In this document: piece by piece, positions 1 through 11,592 of the stretch
How positions within the stretch are numbered: position 1 is the first letter of the stretch
Layout: each line of letters begins with the position of its first letter
Origin: Ophiocordyceps camponoti-saundersi (nom. inval.)
Lineage: Eukaryota; Ascomycota; Sordariomycetes; Hypocreales; Ophiocordycipitaceae
DNA length: 45,443 nt
Reading direction: 5' to 3'
NCBI GenBank assembly: GCA_003339415.1
Contig: PDHQ01000197.1
Span: 4,504 to 49,946 of the forward strand
Program-made: the position numbers and the translations under genes
Notes under the pieces: model-generated
Database searches by the model: none
What the model was told of the DNA's origin: nothing
What the model saw: the letters and a program-made list of their open reading frames with translations, nothing else

Positions 1-23
1 TGTGGGTTTTTGTGGTTTTGGGT

Positions 24-67
<44 letters not shown>
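1..67. other. Low-complexity contig edge with a 44-base G run
   Basis: The first 23 bases are a T/G mixture rich in TG, unlike anything else in the window, and are followed by 44 consecutive G (24-67). The next base begins a degraded copy of repeat family A. Because TG is nearly absent elsewhere, this edge was either never exposed to RIP or is a sequencing or assembly artefact. It is not a TTAGGG-type telomere. Confidence 0.6.
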
Positions 68-69
<2 letters not shown>

Positions 70-635
70 ATCTAAGTAAGCGTAGCAGATCCCTACGGGG
101 CGTAACTTCCTCGGTTACTATCGTTTTTAACTAATAGAAGAGGCGATCTTTAGCTAAATAGGCATAAGCTTAATAGTAATTCTCCTAGGAAGTTATTTTT
201 TATAAAAAGATAAAGGAAATAAGGAGAAGTAAGGTAACGATTACTTTATCGATAGCCTTAGTCCTCTAAACTAATATTTAAATAGGTAATTCGTTATATA
301 AAGGTATAAGGTTTAAGATAAAGCTATAATCCCGTTTAGTAGAAATTTTACTATAAGTACCTTTTAATACTTAATTTACGATATACGACTTTTAAGATAG
401 CTATACTACTTAATTCCTTTATCTTTTACGGAAACTAAACTACGCTATATACTTAGTAATAGCTACTATCCTATCTTAACCCTTAAGCGCCTCTTATATC
501 CTAATCCCCTAAAGCTTTTAAAAGAAAGGGAAGCTTAATATATTATTTAATTAAACTCTCTAATAATCTTTTATTACGTTCTATATTTATTTAATATCCG
601 TTTTATTTTCGCATATCTCTTACCGTCGCCGAACT
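67..635 (+). repeat. Repeat family A, copy 1 (LTR- or TIR-like element)
   Basis: This stretch aligns by eye with the copies at 20047-20870, 24323-24560, 28440-28965 and 31256-31888. Shared landmarks in order are the block AAGCGTAGCAGAT, then GGGGCGTAACTTC, then TAGTAATTCT, then a purine-rich block, then TAATATACGACTTTTAA-like text, and finally ACCGTCGCCGAAC (ACCGCCGCTAAA in other copies). Differences between copies are mostly C/T and G/A. The left terminus is lost in the G run. No coding capacity is seen. A solo LTR or a non-autonomous element are both possible. Confidence 0.6.
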
Positions 636-946
636 ATTTATATTTCTAATCTTTATAATTTATTTCGCGGCGTTTATAAATATCCGTAATAGTTATAAGA
701 ATATTAGTAGAAGTATTTAGTTTCTCTCTGCCTCTTACGGCTTCCTCCGCCCGGTCTTTTATATCTAACTTTTAGCCTTAGCGATATAGTAAAAAAAACT
801 AATAATAGTTATATTTTTATAAAATATCGTTAAAAGTAGAGTAGTTAGGTACGTACCGGCTATTACTAACGGGCGAAGTAGGTTTATAAAAAGGTACGCA
901 CTATAGCGTATCTTACTAATAAGTAGGTATATACCGTACTTATAGG
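636..946. other. AT-rich spacer, no gene seen
   Basis: This is RIP-type sequence between the family A copy and the 5' LTR of the Gypsy element. I see no coding pattern and no clear repeat in it. Confidence 0.5.
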
Positions 947-1151
947 TAGCTAAAGGGGGAAAGTTAAAAGGGGATTACGTTATTCTAGTTATATAACTAA
1001 TACTTACTTAACTACCTATATAAGGGGCAGTTATTCTTAGAGGATATATATATATATTAATTAACGAGGGCACTTATTAATCTTTATATTAAGCTTATTT
1101 CTTATACTTATAATTAGTTTATTTAATCCCTCTGCCGTTAACCTATCTAGC
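947..1151 (+). repeat. 5' LTR of the Ty3/Gypsy element
   Basis: It is a direct repeat of 10066-10271, sharing blocks such as GTTAAAAGGGGATTACG, a (TA)n run and GGGCACTTATTAATCTT in the same order. Mismatches are mostly transitions. Both copies start near TAGCTA; TA may be a RIP-altered TG. The right end is set by the primer-binding-site-like sequence that follows. No clear target-site duplication is visible, so boundaries are uncertain by a few bases. Confidence 0.8.
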
Positions 1152-1166
1152 TAGTAACCGAGATAG
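1152..1166 (+). other. Putative tRNA primer-binding site
   Basis: TAGTAACCGAGATAG lies directly after the 5' LTR and can be read as a RIP-altered TGGTAACCGAGATAG, beginning with the TGG expected for pairing with a tRNA CCA end. The same 15 bases follow an unrelated LTR-like repeat at 30573-30587, which supports a primer-site role. The tRNA identity is not determined. Confidence 0.6.
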
Positions 1167-1650
1167 AGGGGGGGGATTAATCTCTTAGCACTAATTACTA
1201 ATTACCGTATACGCTTAGGAACGCGACTATACTTAACTTAATATAATAATAAACTTAAGGCTTCTAAGATATTACTAAGAACCTTATTTTGCCCCTTTTC
1301 TAACTAACTTACCTGCTCGGCAATTAAGTTCCTTCCTAATAGCAATTTGCTTAATAATCGGGAAATTATATAGATTAATAAAGTAATCTTACTACGTCGC
1401 CTGCCCTAATTAAAGGAGATAATAGATAAGTCCTACCTTACTAACTATATTAGCTCCTTCTTCGATAAGATACGAATTGCCCCCTTTTCTACTCTCTATT
1501 ATCTTATTCTTCTTCTCTTTCTTTATATATATATATATATATAGAACCTTTAATATATACTAAATTAACTTAGCCTTTATTTTTTATACCTTGTCCCTTT
1601 TCCCTACTCTATTCTATAACTTAGAACTAATCTTTCTAAACGACGTTATT

Positions 1651-4430
1651 ATAGAGGTATTAGCTATATATACCCTTAGTAAGTATCGGCTTTAACTAAA
1701 TTTTATAGCTTCTTATAATTAGCCTTACTAAGATAGTAGGAATAGCCGATAGATTAAGCTACTAACTTAGGCAAATATTAGTAAGTTCGATAAGATATAT
1801 AGCGCCTATCGCTAGCTAGAGGTAATCGACCTCGCCTTTATTCGCCTTAATAGTAATATACCTTACTATAACGATAAAATCCGAGTAATTAATATTAGCT
1901 TAGTAGGCGCAGCCGCCGACTTTATTAACGGTAATACGTTACTCTATAACGTTTATATTAATATTAGAAATAGTATAGTAACTAAAGCAGACCTAAAGGT
2001 TTTATAAATATTACTCGAGGAGAGATTTACTTTAAATTATATCTTATAGTAACTTCGAGTACTAATAATATTCGGCTAGTAGGATAGTAAGTCGCTCTAA
2101 ACGTACTATAATCGCACTCGCTAGATACTTCGGTCTATTAGGGGATAAGACCGAGTATCGGCTATATAAGTCCTTCCCCTATTAGAGATAGCTATCCTTA
2201 GTATAATTATCTAAAAGTTTATTACGGGCATAGCTAACTAAAAACTTCGATATATTATAACTACTTAATAAGCTATAATAGCTTTAAGTCTTATAGAAGT
2301 ATAAGATATCGTTTAGGTAGCTAAGGATATTCGTCTTATAGAATAAGTTAAGCGCTAGGCTTATAAGTAGGTAGTAATAGCCTTAATTATACGATAGCTT
2401 TTCTAAGAGAAGTTTAGTTACTCCCCTAATACGTTAGTTAAGGAGAGACTAGGATATAAGCCCCGTTAGTAAGTATTAACTCCCTAAGCTACTACTAATA
2501 TAACTATAGTAAGCTACTAGGACTAACCTAACTAGACGGGATATCTTAGAGATAACGTTTATCTAGATTAGATAGATTATTTTAATAGCTTAAATTATAG
2601 GACCTATTATAAAGGTCGAGGTAGGTCTTATCGCTCTTTAAATAACTACCGCTAGAATAACCGCTAGAGTAAGTATCGCGGAGGCTATCGCGGAGGCCGT
2701 AGTAGCAATAATAGTAGATAAGTTAACTAGGTAAACCTAAAGGACTTAACTAATATATACGTAAATAGTTTACTTTCCCTTCTACTAAATTAAGTTATTT
2801 GCTTTAAATACGGGTAACCCGGGTATTACGCTACGTTTTATATTACTCCTAAAGCGTAGTAGCTTTAAGGTTAGGAGAAAGATATCTTAAGAGGTTTAAC
2901 CGTAGTCGGCAGAGGCCCGAAGCCCCTTTAATAGGTAATTACTATACCTCTACTAATAACCTAGGCTATTACGGCGTACTAGGTTAACCTTAGATATTAA
3001 TACCTCTTAGAATAAAACCTCTACTAAGGTCTAATTAATAAACTCTATAATATACCTATAGATAGTAATAGGAACGTTTATTCTAATATTATTAGTTTAG
3101 AAATTAATAAGTCCGTATAAGGTAATATAGGTAATATTAATAATACTAATATTATAGCTCGTAAGCTCTAATTACTTACTATAATAGATAGAGATAATAT
3201 TAAACTTAGTAAGATAGTTCGTAACGTACTTATAGTATTAGTTATAGTAGCCGGACTTAGTAAACTACTAATTAAAAAGAGATTAATTAACCCGATACTC
3301 TTAGAGGAAATATTTAAGAATAATTTAGACCTAAAGGTAACCTTATATTATAAAACGCCTAAAGTGCCTAATTAGCTAGGACTATTAAGTGCTAAGAAGA
3401 GTATAATAGCTAATAAGAAAAAGAGGGCTAAGGGTTTAGCGGAAGTCTAGGTAAGAGATAGCCTAGGTAATATTAATTAGATTAAACTAGCGAAGAGATT
3501 TATTATACTTATTAATCTAGTAGATTTCTAGCAGGTAAGTCTAGAAGGGGCTAAGCAATTTAGGCATCTCTCGTTACGTAAGAGATAAACCTCTATTAAG
3601 ACGAAAGCTAAAAGTAAGGGTAAGGGTAAGTCTAAAGTAGTATATATTAGCAGTAATAGAGTTAACCTAGCTAGGTAGGATATAAATACCCGTTTAATTA
3701 AAGAAACTAGAGATTATAAAACCTTTAGAGTTCTATATACTATCTTATTCTAAGTCGATAGTAAAAATAAGTCCCTAAAGCTAGTAGATAAGAATATAAT
3801 AGCAGACTAAGGGTCTTAGGTAAGTTTTATTAACTACGACTTTGCTAATTATAATAAGATCCCTATTATAAACCTAAAAGATATTAGGTTTAGTAAGCTA
3901 GCTATAAAAGTTACGGATAGATCGCGTATTCCCGTTTATAATTTTGCTATCTTAAATATAAACGTCTTTAGGGTAATTAGAGAAGTCTAGGCGATCGTTA
4001 AGCCTAAAAATAATAACGTAGTTAATAACCTACTTTTTCTATTAGGTATACCTTAGCTTTTTAACATTAACGCCGTTATCTATATTAAGACTAGCACTTT
4101 AATAATTAGAGATCGTAATTAAGGTGATATATTAGTAGCCTTATAAGGCCCGTAAATAGCTATATCGCTAAGATAGAAGTTAGTCCTAGCGCCTAACGCC
4201 CCGCCTATCTTAAGGAAGTTTATTAGGCTCCCTAAATTAATATCCGAAGATATAGATAGCGATAATAAGAACGACTCCGATACCTCTTCTAAGAACTTAA
4301 CTTCTAAGAATAATAACGATAACTAAATTAAATCGTTAAACTAGGTTATTAGCGCTAACTTAGGTAAGTTATAAAACTGCAGCTAACTAGAAATATTATT
4401 ATTAGTTTAGACTTTATATATTTTATTATA
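1651..4430 (+). pseudogene. RIP-killed Gypsy ORF1: Gag and aspartic protease
   Basis: This frame encoded the structural Gag protein and a retropepsin. It can be followed with only TAA/TAG interruptions from about 1651. A capsid-like part is followed by an Arg/Gly-rich basic stretch (about 2610-2720) and a CX2CX4HX4C zinc knuckle at 2800-2841. There the second and last Cys now read as TAC/TAT and the His as TAT, as RIP would produce. The protease motif lies in the same frame at 3805-3813 and reads D, TAA, G, followed by a hydrophobic stretch. CAA would be the simplest ancestor of TAA, giving an unusual D-Q-G, whereas DSG or DTG is usual. The frame ends in an acidic, Ser/Asn-rich tail near 4240-4330. 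The start is approximate: ATA at about 1651 may be a former ATG. Confidence 0.85.
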
Positions 4431-4554
4431 AACCCGATTACTTTATTTATAAGCTACGCCCTTAAATTAATAAGGCAGGCTATATATATATAGACTTAGA
4501 TAGACTTTTATATAAATTATACTCTTACTTCTTATTATTGCCCCCTCGTCGATT

Positions 4555-7500
4555 CTAATCTTCTTTCCTTAACTACGGCTACTATAGAGACCGTACTTAA
4601 TAGTCCCTAATAATTATAGAGCGATCTAGTTACTAGACCTATAACTAAATAACGGTTAAGTAGATAATACTAGCCTAGGCTATAAGCAGATAGGCTATTA
4701 GCGTTACTATTCCTAATATAAAGGAGAGTTTAGCGACGAGAAATTAATAATTCTATTAATAAATATTTAGTTATAGTATAGTTTAACGCCTATAATATTA
4801 CGCTTAGACCTTTAGTCCCGGATTACTTAAGAGAGGAGATTACACGTACGTTCTATACCTATCGTAATCTTAAGGGTTAGGATATACGCGATATACTACC
4901 TATAAACTTATTCCTATATTACCTAAAGATTATACCGGGAACTAAACTATAGTATTATAGTAAGAAGAAAAGATAGAGTACTCTAAAATAATACTAAATA
5001 AATAAAATTATTCGTAAGAATATTAACTTAGGAATCTATAAGTATATAGTAGCGGCTAACGGTAAGTTAAGCTAATAGTCGGCGGAACCTATTATCGTAG
5101 TTAAGGATAAGTCTAACTTATAAGCTAAAATACGATTAATAATTAACTACTATAACGTTAACGAAGACTTGCTAGGCACTACTATCCCGTTACTATCGGA
5201 GCTTTATAATAAACTCTTAAATTTAAGAATAGGTTTATTTAGTATATTTAACTTAAAGTATAGCTACTAGGCTATACCTATCGTATCTAAACTGCGCTAT
5301 ATTCTAGCGTTTTAAATCCTTAGTTTTTCCTAATTATAGCCTATAAGGCTCCCTTAGGGGACCTAATCCGTAGCTTATAGCTTTACCGAAATAATAAAGC
5401 TAGTATTTAGGGCTATACCCGAACCTCTGCCCGAACTATCTCTATTAGCGGTCCCTGCTAAAAGCTATTATATTACGCCTCTTAATAACTATATAGATAA
5501 TATCTTCTTAAAATATACTATATTCGAGGAATAATAGGCGTTTATTAGGGACTATTTTCTGCCTAAATTATTATAAGCCTTACTCCGGTTAAGTTTTAAG
5601 AAGGTCTTTCTTAGTATAATAGAAATCCTAGTAGTAGGATAGATATATTATATAGGTAGATAGATTATAATTAAGCCTAGGAGGCTTTAGAAAATCTAAG
5701 AATAGCCGGTGCTAATAAATTAGAGGTAAGTTAGGGTATTTCTCGGAGTAATCGGACCCTGCCGGAGATAGATAGTTAATTACGTAGAGTTCTCCCGACT
5801 ATTAACGCGACTTACTAGAAATATTCCCTTCTTATAAAGGCTATTTAAAGCTTTATCCTTTATAATCCTTAAGTTTCTCGCCGAAATAGTAATAGCTATT
5901 TACGGGCCTTAACTTAATAAGCCGGTACTTATATATATAGATACTTTAAGGTTCGGAGTAGGCTACGTTATTTTATAGTAATAAGGAGATAGCTTAGTGC
6001 CGATTTTATACGACTCCTTTCTCTTTATAAAGATATAGCGTAACTATAGAATATATAAGCGGGAACTTTATACTTTAGTCGAATTCTGCCGTCGCTACTA
6101 ATATCTATTCCGTATAATAGATAAATTAACTATCTTTATAGACCACTTCCCTATTATATAGTTCCTAATTTCTAAGGGCTATAAAGGTATCTACGCTCGA
6201 TAGGTAACTAAGCTGCGGCTACTAAATATTAAGATTGCCCACGTTAAGGGTTCGCAAAACTAAGCTACGGATAGTTTATCTAGGATAATCTTCCTATTTA
6301 ATAAATACTAAGCTGCGGATATTATAAACTAGGGAATAGTTAATACTAATACCGGACTATAGAAATAGAAAGATAGCTTATAAGGCTATAAGGCGCTCCT
6401 TAAATACCTAGCGGGTATGCCCCTTAAGAAACCACCTACTAATAAGATAGGCACCCCTTTACTATAACTAACTGCGCTCTAATAGAATACCTTATTAGCC
6501 TTATAAACCTAGGAAAAATAAGATAATAAGACCTAAGTAAACCTCCGAGTAGCTATAGCACTTATAAGAGAGACGGATAGGATATCGAGGCTATTAGACT
6601 ATTATATAGACTACTATTACGTAGATATAGTTAATTAGCTATAATATAGTAAGGTTCCTAATAAACTTAATCGTATCTTAGCAAATTATATTAGATAATA
6701 AGCGGTATCTTTTAAATAGTTAATATAAACGAATACCTTACTATATAAAGGGAGTTATTTAACTAAGTGGCAGAGATACCTTCTCCGATATAAGATCCCG
6801 CAAGCACTCTACTAAGCTTATAATTTAAGTAGCTATTTTAGGCTAGATACTACGCGTCGGCGACTTTATATATATATTTTCTAGCTTAGAATAGCTTAGG
6901 ATATTATATCCTATATAGTAAGTTATAGAGAATATACTTTATATTCTAACTAAAAGCCGAAGGCGCCGGATTAGCTAATCTCTATTTTAGCACCTTTTTA
7001 GGTCCTTGCTATAGACTATATAGGACTATTCCTAACAGCCGTAAATAGGACTAAGTTTATACTAATATTAGTTAACTATTTCTCTCGTTTTATATAGCTT
7101 ATAGCCTGCTAAATAACGGGAGCCTTAGAGACTATTATTAAGCTAAGAAATTAGCTAGACTTTATTACGATTATACTTATAGCTATCTACTCCGACTTAG
7201 GTTCCGCCTTTTTATTAAGGGAAATTTTAGCCTTCTTAACGGTAAAAGATATACTTTAAGTAACGGCGCTATTTAAGTTATATTATAGTATAGGTTTAGT
7301 TAAAGTAATAAATAAGATCTTTTAGTAACTCTTAAAGAGGTTATAGCCTCCTAAGAATACTTCGTTTAAATATCTGCTAATAGTTATACGGTAACTTAAT
7401 TATAAGGTTATTAGGACCTTAAGCTACTTACCTACTAAAGTGCTTTATAGAATAGTATAAACTAGCCTAAATCTATTTTAATTTATAAGATTACTACGTA

Positions 7501-7930
7501 AAGCTTTAAGATTAGGAAAGCAGGTAGAATAGCCTTTATAAGGGAGATATACTAACCTTATTATAGAATTTATAAGCTAAGCTAAATACCGGAAATAGGT
7601 AGCTAAAGGTAAGTTTAATAAGATTATATATTATAGGATATCTATTTAAAATAAAAAAGATAAGTTTAGTCTAACCCCTAGTATATAGGTTTATCTAGCT
7701 ATAAACGGAGCTATTAGGAAACTTAAGCTAACGTAGATTAGGCTATTTAAGCTATATTACTAGGTTAGGAGGACGTCCTAGATATTAAGGTATATTAACT
7801 ATTTATCTATTAAAAGGGCCTAGGAGCTATTATTTTATAAGGATTTACTAAAGAAATATTATAACTAACCTAACTATTTAAGGCCTAATAACTAGCTGCT
7901 ACTTAGTAAGCTAGCAGGCCTGCGGAAACT
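4555..7930 (+). pseudogene. RIP-killed Gypsy ORF2: reverse transcriptase, RNase H, integrase
   Basis: ORF2 encoded the replication and integration polyprotein. Reverse transcriptase is seen as a KLSxxSAEPIIVVK-like segment (about 5055-5100), the D-L-K-x-S-Y-x-A-I-P block (5241-5280) and Y-I-D-D at 5490-5501, where the second D now reads AAT. RNase H follows, with R-N-Y-x-I-Y-K-R-E-L and T-D-S-L-S-R near 6030-6290. Integrase has D at 7014, D at 7194 and the third catalytic position at 7302. The spacing of 59 and 35 residues is the DD35E pattern, but the Glu codon has become AAA. The order RT-RNaseH-integrase defines Ty3/Gypsy. All these motifs share one frame, which differs from that of ORF1, so a frameshift or separate initiation separated them. 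I see no chromodomain with confidence. Confidence 0.88.
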
Positions 7931-8142
7931 CTAAGTATAACTACGTCGTTTTCCTTCCTCTTTTCCTTTATATACTTTTCTTTTCCCTATTTTATAGTTT
8001 CGTAACCTTACCTTCTCGTCCTCCCGTAATATCTACCTTTTAACTAACCACGCACTATAATAGGACTGCACTATCGTGCACCCTCGTTTTTCGAGCTTTT
8101 TTATAACTTATCTATATTTTTCTTACCTTTTTCTTTTCTAAG

Positions 8143-9924
8143 ATAGCCCCGTAACTATCTAAAAGTAAGGCCTTTATAATAAGTATATCTTAGGATATAA
8201 GAACCCGAGAAGAAACGCCTAACTATATTTCCGATAACGAAAATATACTATACTAACTATCGGGCGAGCTTAATATCTATAGTAAAGATAAGGACTTTCG
8301 AGGAATATTATTTAAAATATTTTATAAGGATTATTATAATAGGAAGCGTTCTATCTGCCCGGATAAATATATCCTACTTATAAGAATACTATATAACTAC
8401 TTCTTTTAGTTATAGGATGCGAACTTTATTTTCCGTAAGCTAGGATAAAGTGCTAAAGGGGAGCCGACGGACGAGCACCCTTTGCCTCTACTAGCAGATA
8501 ACGATAAGCTAGCTAAAAAGGCGGCCCCTATATAGGCAGCTTCTAAAGTAAAATTTAACTAGGTATACGCCTACCTTACCCGCGATTGCCGCCTTAAATA
8601 GATTAAAATCTTAAGATCTTAGAAGAAAGTAATAAATTATACGATTAAGCTAGCTAATAGTAACTTTAAAAATAAAGCTTAGGATAGCTAATAGGTAGCT
8701 TAGCTAGTTATTAGGACGATATAAATAAAGATAGAAAATAAAAAGGTTATACCTCGTATTACTAAGTTTTAGGGTATCTCCGAAGCGGAGGCCTTCGAGT
8801 TATAATACCTACCTATATACTTATATACCTTAAAGGAGCTATTCCTTATCGCTAACAACGTCGGCACTATATTCTTTACCTTAGCCTAGACGCCTCTATA
8901 AGACTTCTATAGCCTAACGCTTAAGGTTAACGATTATATCCGATACCCTCCTAATAACCTCTCTATTAAGAGCATAATAGTATTTTAAATCGGATACTTT
9001 AGACGTTAGATTTATCGGGCGGTATTACGTCGGATCTATTATATATTATACCCGGCGTTAGGTAATAAGATAGAGATACGTGTAGCGCTAGTAAAAACTA
9101 CTAAACGGATCGATAACTTATAGACTAACCTAGATCCTAATATTAATATTATATAAACTATAATAGCCCCTACCGAGTTATTAAATACCGGCTAGGGTAT
9201 ACTAAAATAATTACTTAATAATACGGCACGGGATAACGCAGACTATTAGGCAGCTATATAATATAAGCGATAAAAATTACTAGCCTAAAAGCCGCTACCG
9301 AAAATATCGGCTATAGTATTATTATTATCGCTAGCGATAGCTACTAAGATAACGCTTATAACTAAGGGTTATATAACGAAATAAATAAGCTATTCTAAAT
9401 AAGGCGTATTAACCTAGACCCCTACAGTTAATAAGGCTCCTCCTATCGCTATTTCTAGTTCTAACTTTTCCTTAGATAATAGTTAAGTTATTAACTAACG
9501 GATAGATAACGTCTTTATAGAGAATACCGCTACTAAGCTAACGGTAGCAGCTAAATTAACGGTAGTTAAACTAATAATAATAAGAGCTATTAATAATAAT
9601 AATAACTAGACCGATTAGGCGACTATTAGAGATAATAGAGAGGACGGAGAGATATTTATTACTAGAATATAAAAGAAGATTAACGCTCTCTTTAAAGTTA
9701 ATAACCTTAAACCTAGATATTTATTACCTCCTACCGAGTAGATAATAAAGGTTAACGATAGGCTTTAAGCACTTAAGGAGGAAAATAGCAAGCTGCGAAA
9801 GGAACTTCGTAATAATTAGGTTCTTTTTAAATAGACCCTAGATATTATTAAGGTATTAACGAAGCCTAACCGGAAGATTCTATCTATAAAGTCTTTATCT
9901 ATAATAGGATCTAGCGAGATCTAA
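8143..9924 (+). pseudogene. Third frame of the Gypsy element, about 593 codons, function unknown
   Basis: Between integrase and the 3' LTR one frame runs from an ATA (probable former ATG) at 8143 to 9922 without a net frameshift. Every interruption is TAA or TAG, as expected for a RIP-mutated coding sequence. The product would be hydrophilic and rich in Asn, Lys, Glu and Leu. A coiled-coil-like segment rich in Leu, Lys and Glu (L-K-E-E-N-S-K-L-R-K-E-L) lies at about 9768-9815. An acidic or Asn-rich stretch occurs near 9590-9660. No zinc knuckle, protease, RT or integrase motif is seen, and no N-terminal signal peptide. If the TAA at 9922 was CAA, the frame continues into a hydrophobic stretch to about 10030. 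Standard Gypsy elements lack such an ORF; I do not recognise the family. Confidence 0.7.
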
Positions 9925-10065
9925 TTATTTACTTAGTTATTATAGCTTATTTATTCCCTTCGTTATTTATTTATTCCCCTCCTATTTATTATTTTACTCT
10001 TTATCCTCTTTTTTATCTATTTTACTTTTAGACTTTAATTTATTATTTTAGTATTAGTAATAGAC

Positions 10066-10271
10066 TAGCTAGAGGGGGAAGGTTAAAAGGGGATTACGTT
10101 ATTCTAGTTATATAACTAATATTTACTTAACTGCCTATATCGGGGGGTAGCTATTCTTAAAGGATATATATATATATTAATTAATAAGGGCACTTATTAA
10201 TCTTCGTGTTAAGCTTATTTCTTATACTTATAATTAGCTTATTTAATCCTTCCGCCGTTAACTTATTTAGC
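10066..10271 (+). repeat. 3' LTR of the Ty3/Gypsy element
   Basis: It matches the 5' LTR at 947-1151 over its whole length with mostly transition differences. It begins at TAGCTAGAGGGGGAAGG; the purine run at its edge probably overlaps the polypurine tract used for plus-strand priming. The flank after it differs from the flank of the 5' LTR, as expected for an element end. Confidence 0.8.
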
Positions 10272-10915
10272 TTAGGTATAGGCACGTACTTTAGCTAACG
10301 GCGCGTTATTCTTCCGGACCGAGGAGGGGATATACCTAGCCCTAAAAAGTCTTTATTTTTATTAGGATATAATATTAGCACTAATAAAGGTATCGATATT
10401 CTAAATACTTATAACGATAATAATAACTCTGCTACGTCTATATAGCTAGGCTAGTCCCTAAGATATAAGACCGGCTACGCTTAGTAGTAACTACGAGTAA
10501 GGTTTATAAGGTAAACCGTATAATAATTTTCCTTTACCCCTTATTTTTTAGATTTAGATATTATCTCTTAAGTCTTATCCGAAAACGTAGTAAGGACCGA
10601 TATCCTTTCTTATAAGTAGTGAATATAAATAATAACGCCTTAATCTTACCGCTTAGATATATACTTATAACTATTCTCTAAAAACCGTTTCCTTTTTGCG
10701 TTTATAACCGTTATTTCTAAAACTAATACCTACTTTCACGGCATAAAGGAGACACTTTCTTATATATATATATATAATATACCTACTTAGGCTTATAAGC
10801 TTATTTAAAAGTATCTAATAAGCTAGAACCTTATTTTTAAAAATCGTAAGAAAAGATTATCGAAACCCTAAAGCGAAAAAAAAAAAAAACGTAAAAGACT
10901 CTACGTACGTATCTT
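10272..10915. other. AT-rich spacer, no gene seen
   Basis: This is RIP-type sequence after the Gypsy element. It contains a short A run (10877-10889) and a (TA)n run near 10760. I find no continuous decayed reading frame here. Confidence 0.4.
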
Positions 10916-11076
10916 TTTAACTGCTCTTCTTATCCCTTAGGCGATAAACTTATTAATCGTCTTTCCCGTCCCTAAGGGATAGACCTATTTACTACTCTTC
11001 TTATCTCCTAAGGGATAGACCCGTTTACTACTCTTCCTATTCCCTAAAGGAGATATCCGTTCGTTTACTACTCTTT
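10916..11076 (+). repeat. 36-40 bp minisatellite with palindromic cores
   Basis: About four to five units begin at 10916, 10952, 10988, 11024 and 11064, giving steps of 36, 36, 36 and 40. Each starts with a TTTACTACTCTTC-like block and most contain a palindromic core related to TCCCTAAGGGAT. The array ends 45 bases before a TATA box, so it may be a promoter-proximal repeat of the unit that follows. Confidence 0.65.
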
Positions 11077-11120
11077 TGCACCTATAAATTAATCAGGCTT
11101 AATAAGATATCCTTAGAGGG

Positions 11121-11128
11121 TATAAATA
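11121..11128 (+). promoter_or_regulatory. TATA box with downstream pyrimidine-rich tract
   Basis: TATAAATA sits in a GC-flanked context (GAGGG before, GCCC after) and is followed by about 120 bases of C/T-rich sequence up to about 11240. This is a common layout for fungal core promoters. With the minisatellite just upstream it probably drove the decayed plus-strand gene that follows. Activity is inferred only. Confidence 0.55.
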
Positions 11129-11592
11129 GCCCTCTTCCCTTCTCCCTTTCTCTTCTTCTTTTTTTCTTTCCTTATCCTCTTTTACCTTTCTTCTTTACTT
11201 ATCCTCTTCTTCTCCTTCCTTCGGTAGCTTTTTTCTTCTTCTTTATATTACTTTTAAAAATAAAGTTTCCCGTTCTTATATAAAGGGGTATTAATAGAAA
11301 ATACCGCCTACTTAGTATCGTAATAGCTAATCCCTAGATAAATAATATATTAAATATACTATATATTAATATAAGTCTCTCCCTATAGATCCTTTATATT
11401 TAGGACTCTTAGAAAAAAAAAAAAAATAATACGAAGCTTCTCTTTAAGATACTAAGATATAAGTACTCGCTACGCCTATACGTAACGTTACCCTCCGAGC
11501 CCTTATTATAACTCTATTATAGATAGTTAGAAGTCGAATTATGCGTAATAACGGATATTTCCGTACGCTCCTTATATAGAGTCGCGGTTCTA

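Noticed and set aside
1..23. A telomere repeat at the left end
   Set aside because: The T/G mixture has no regular TTAGGG or other period and passes into a pure G run.
8143..9924. Envelope-like gene for the Gypsy third ORF
   Set aside because: There is no signal peptide, no cleavage site and no Cys pattern. Only an optional hydrophobic tail exists, so the label is not justified.
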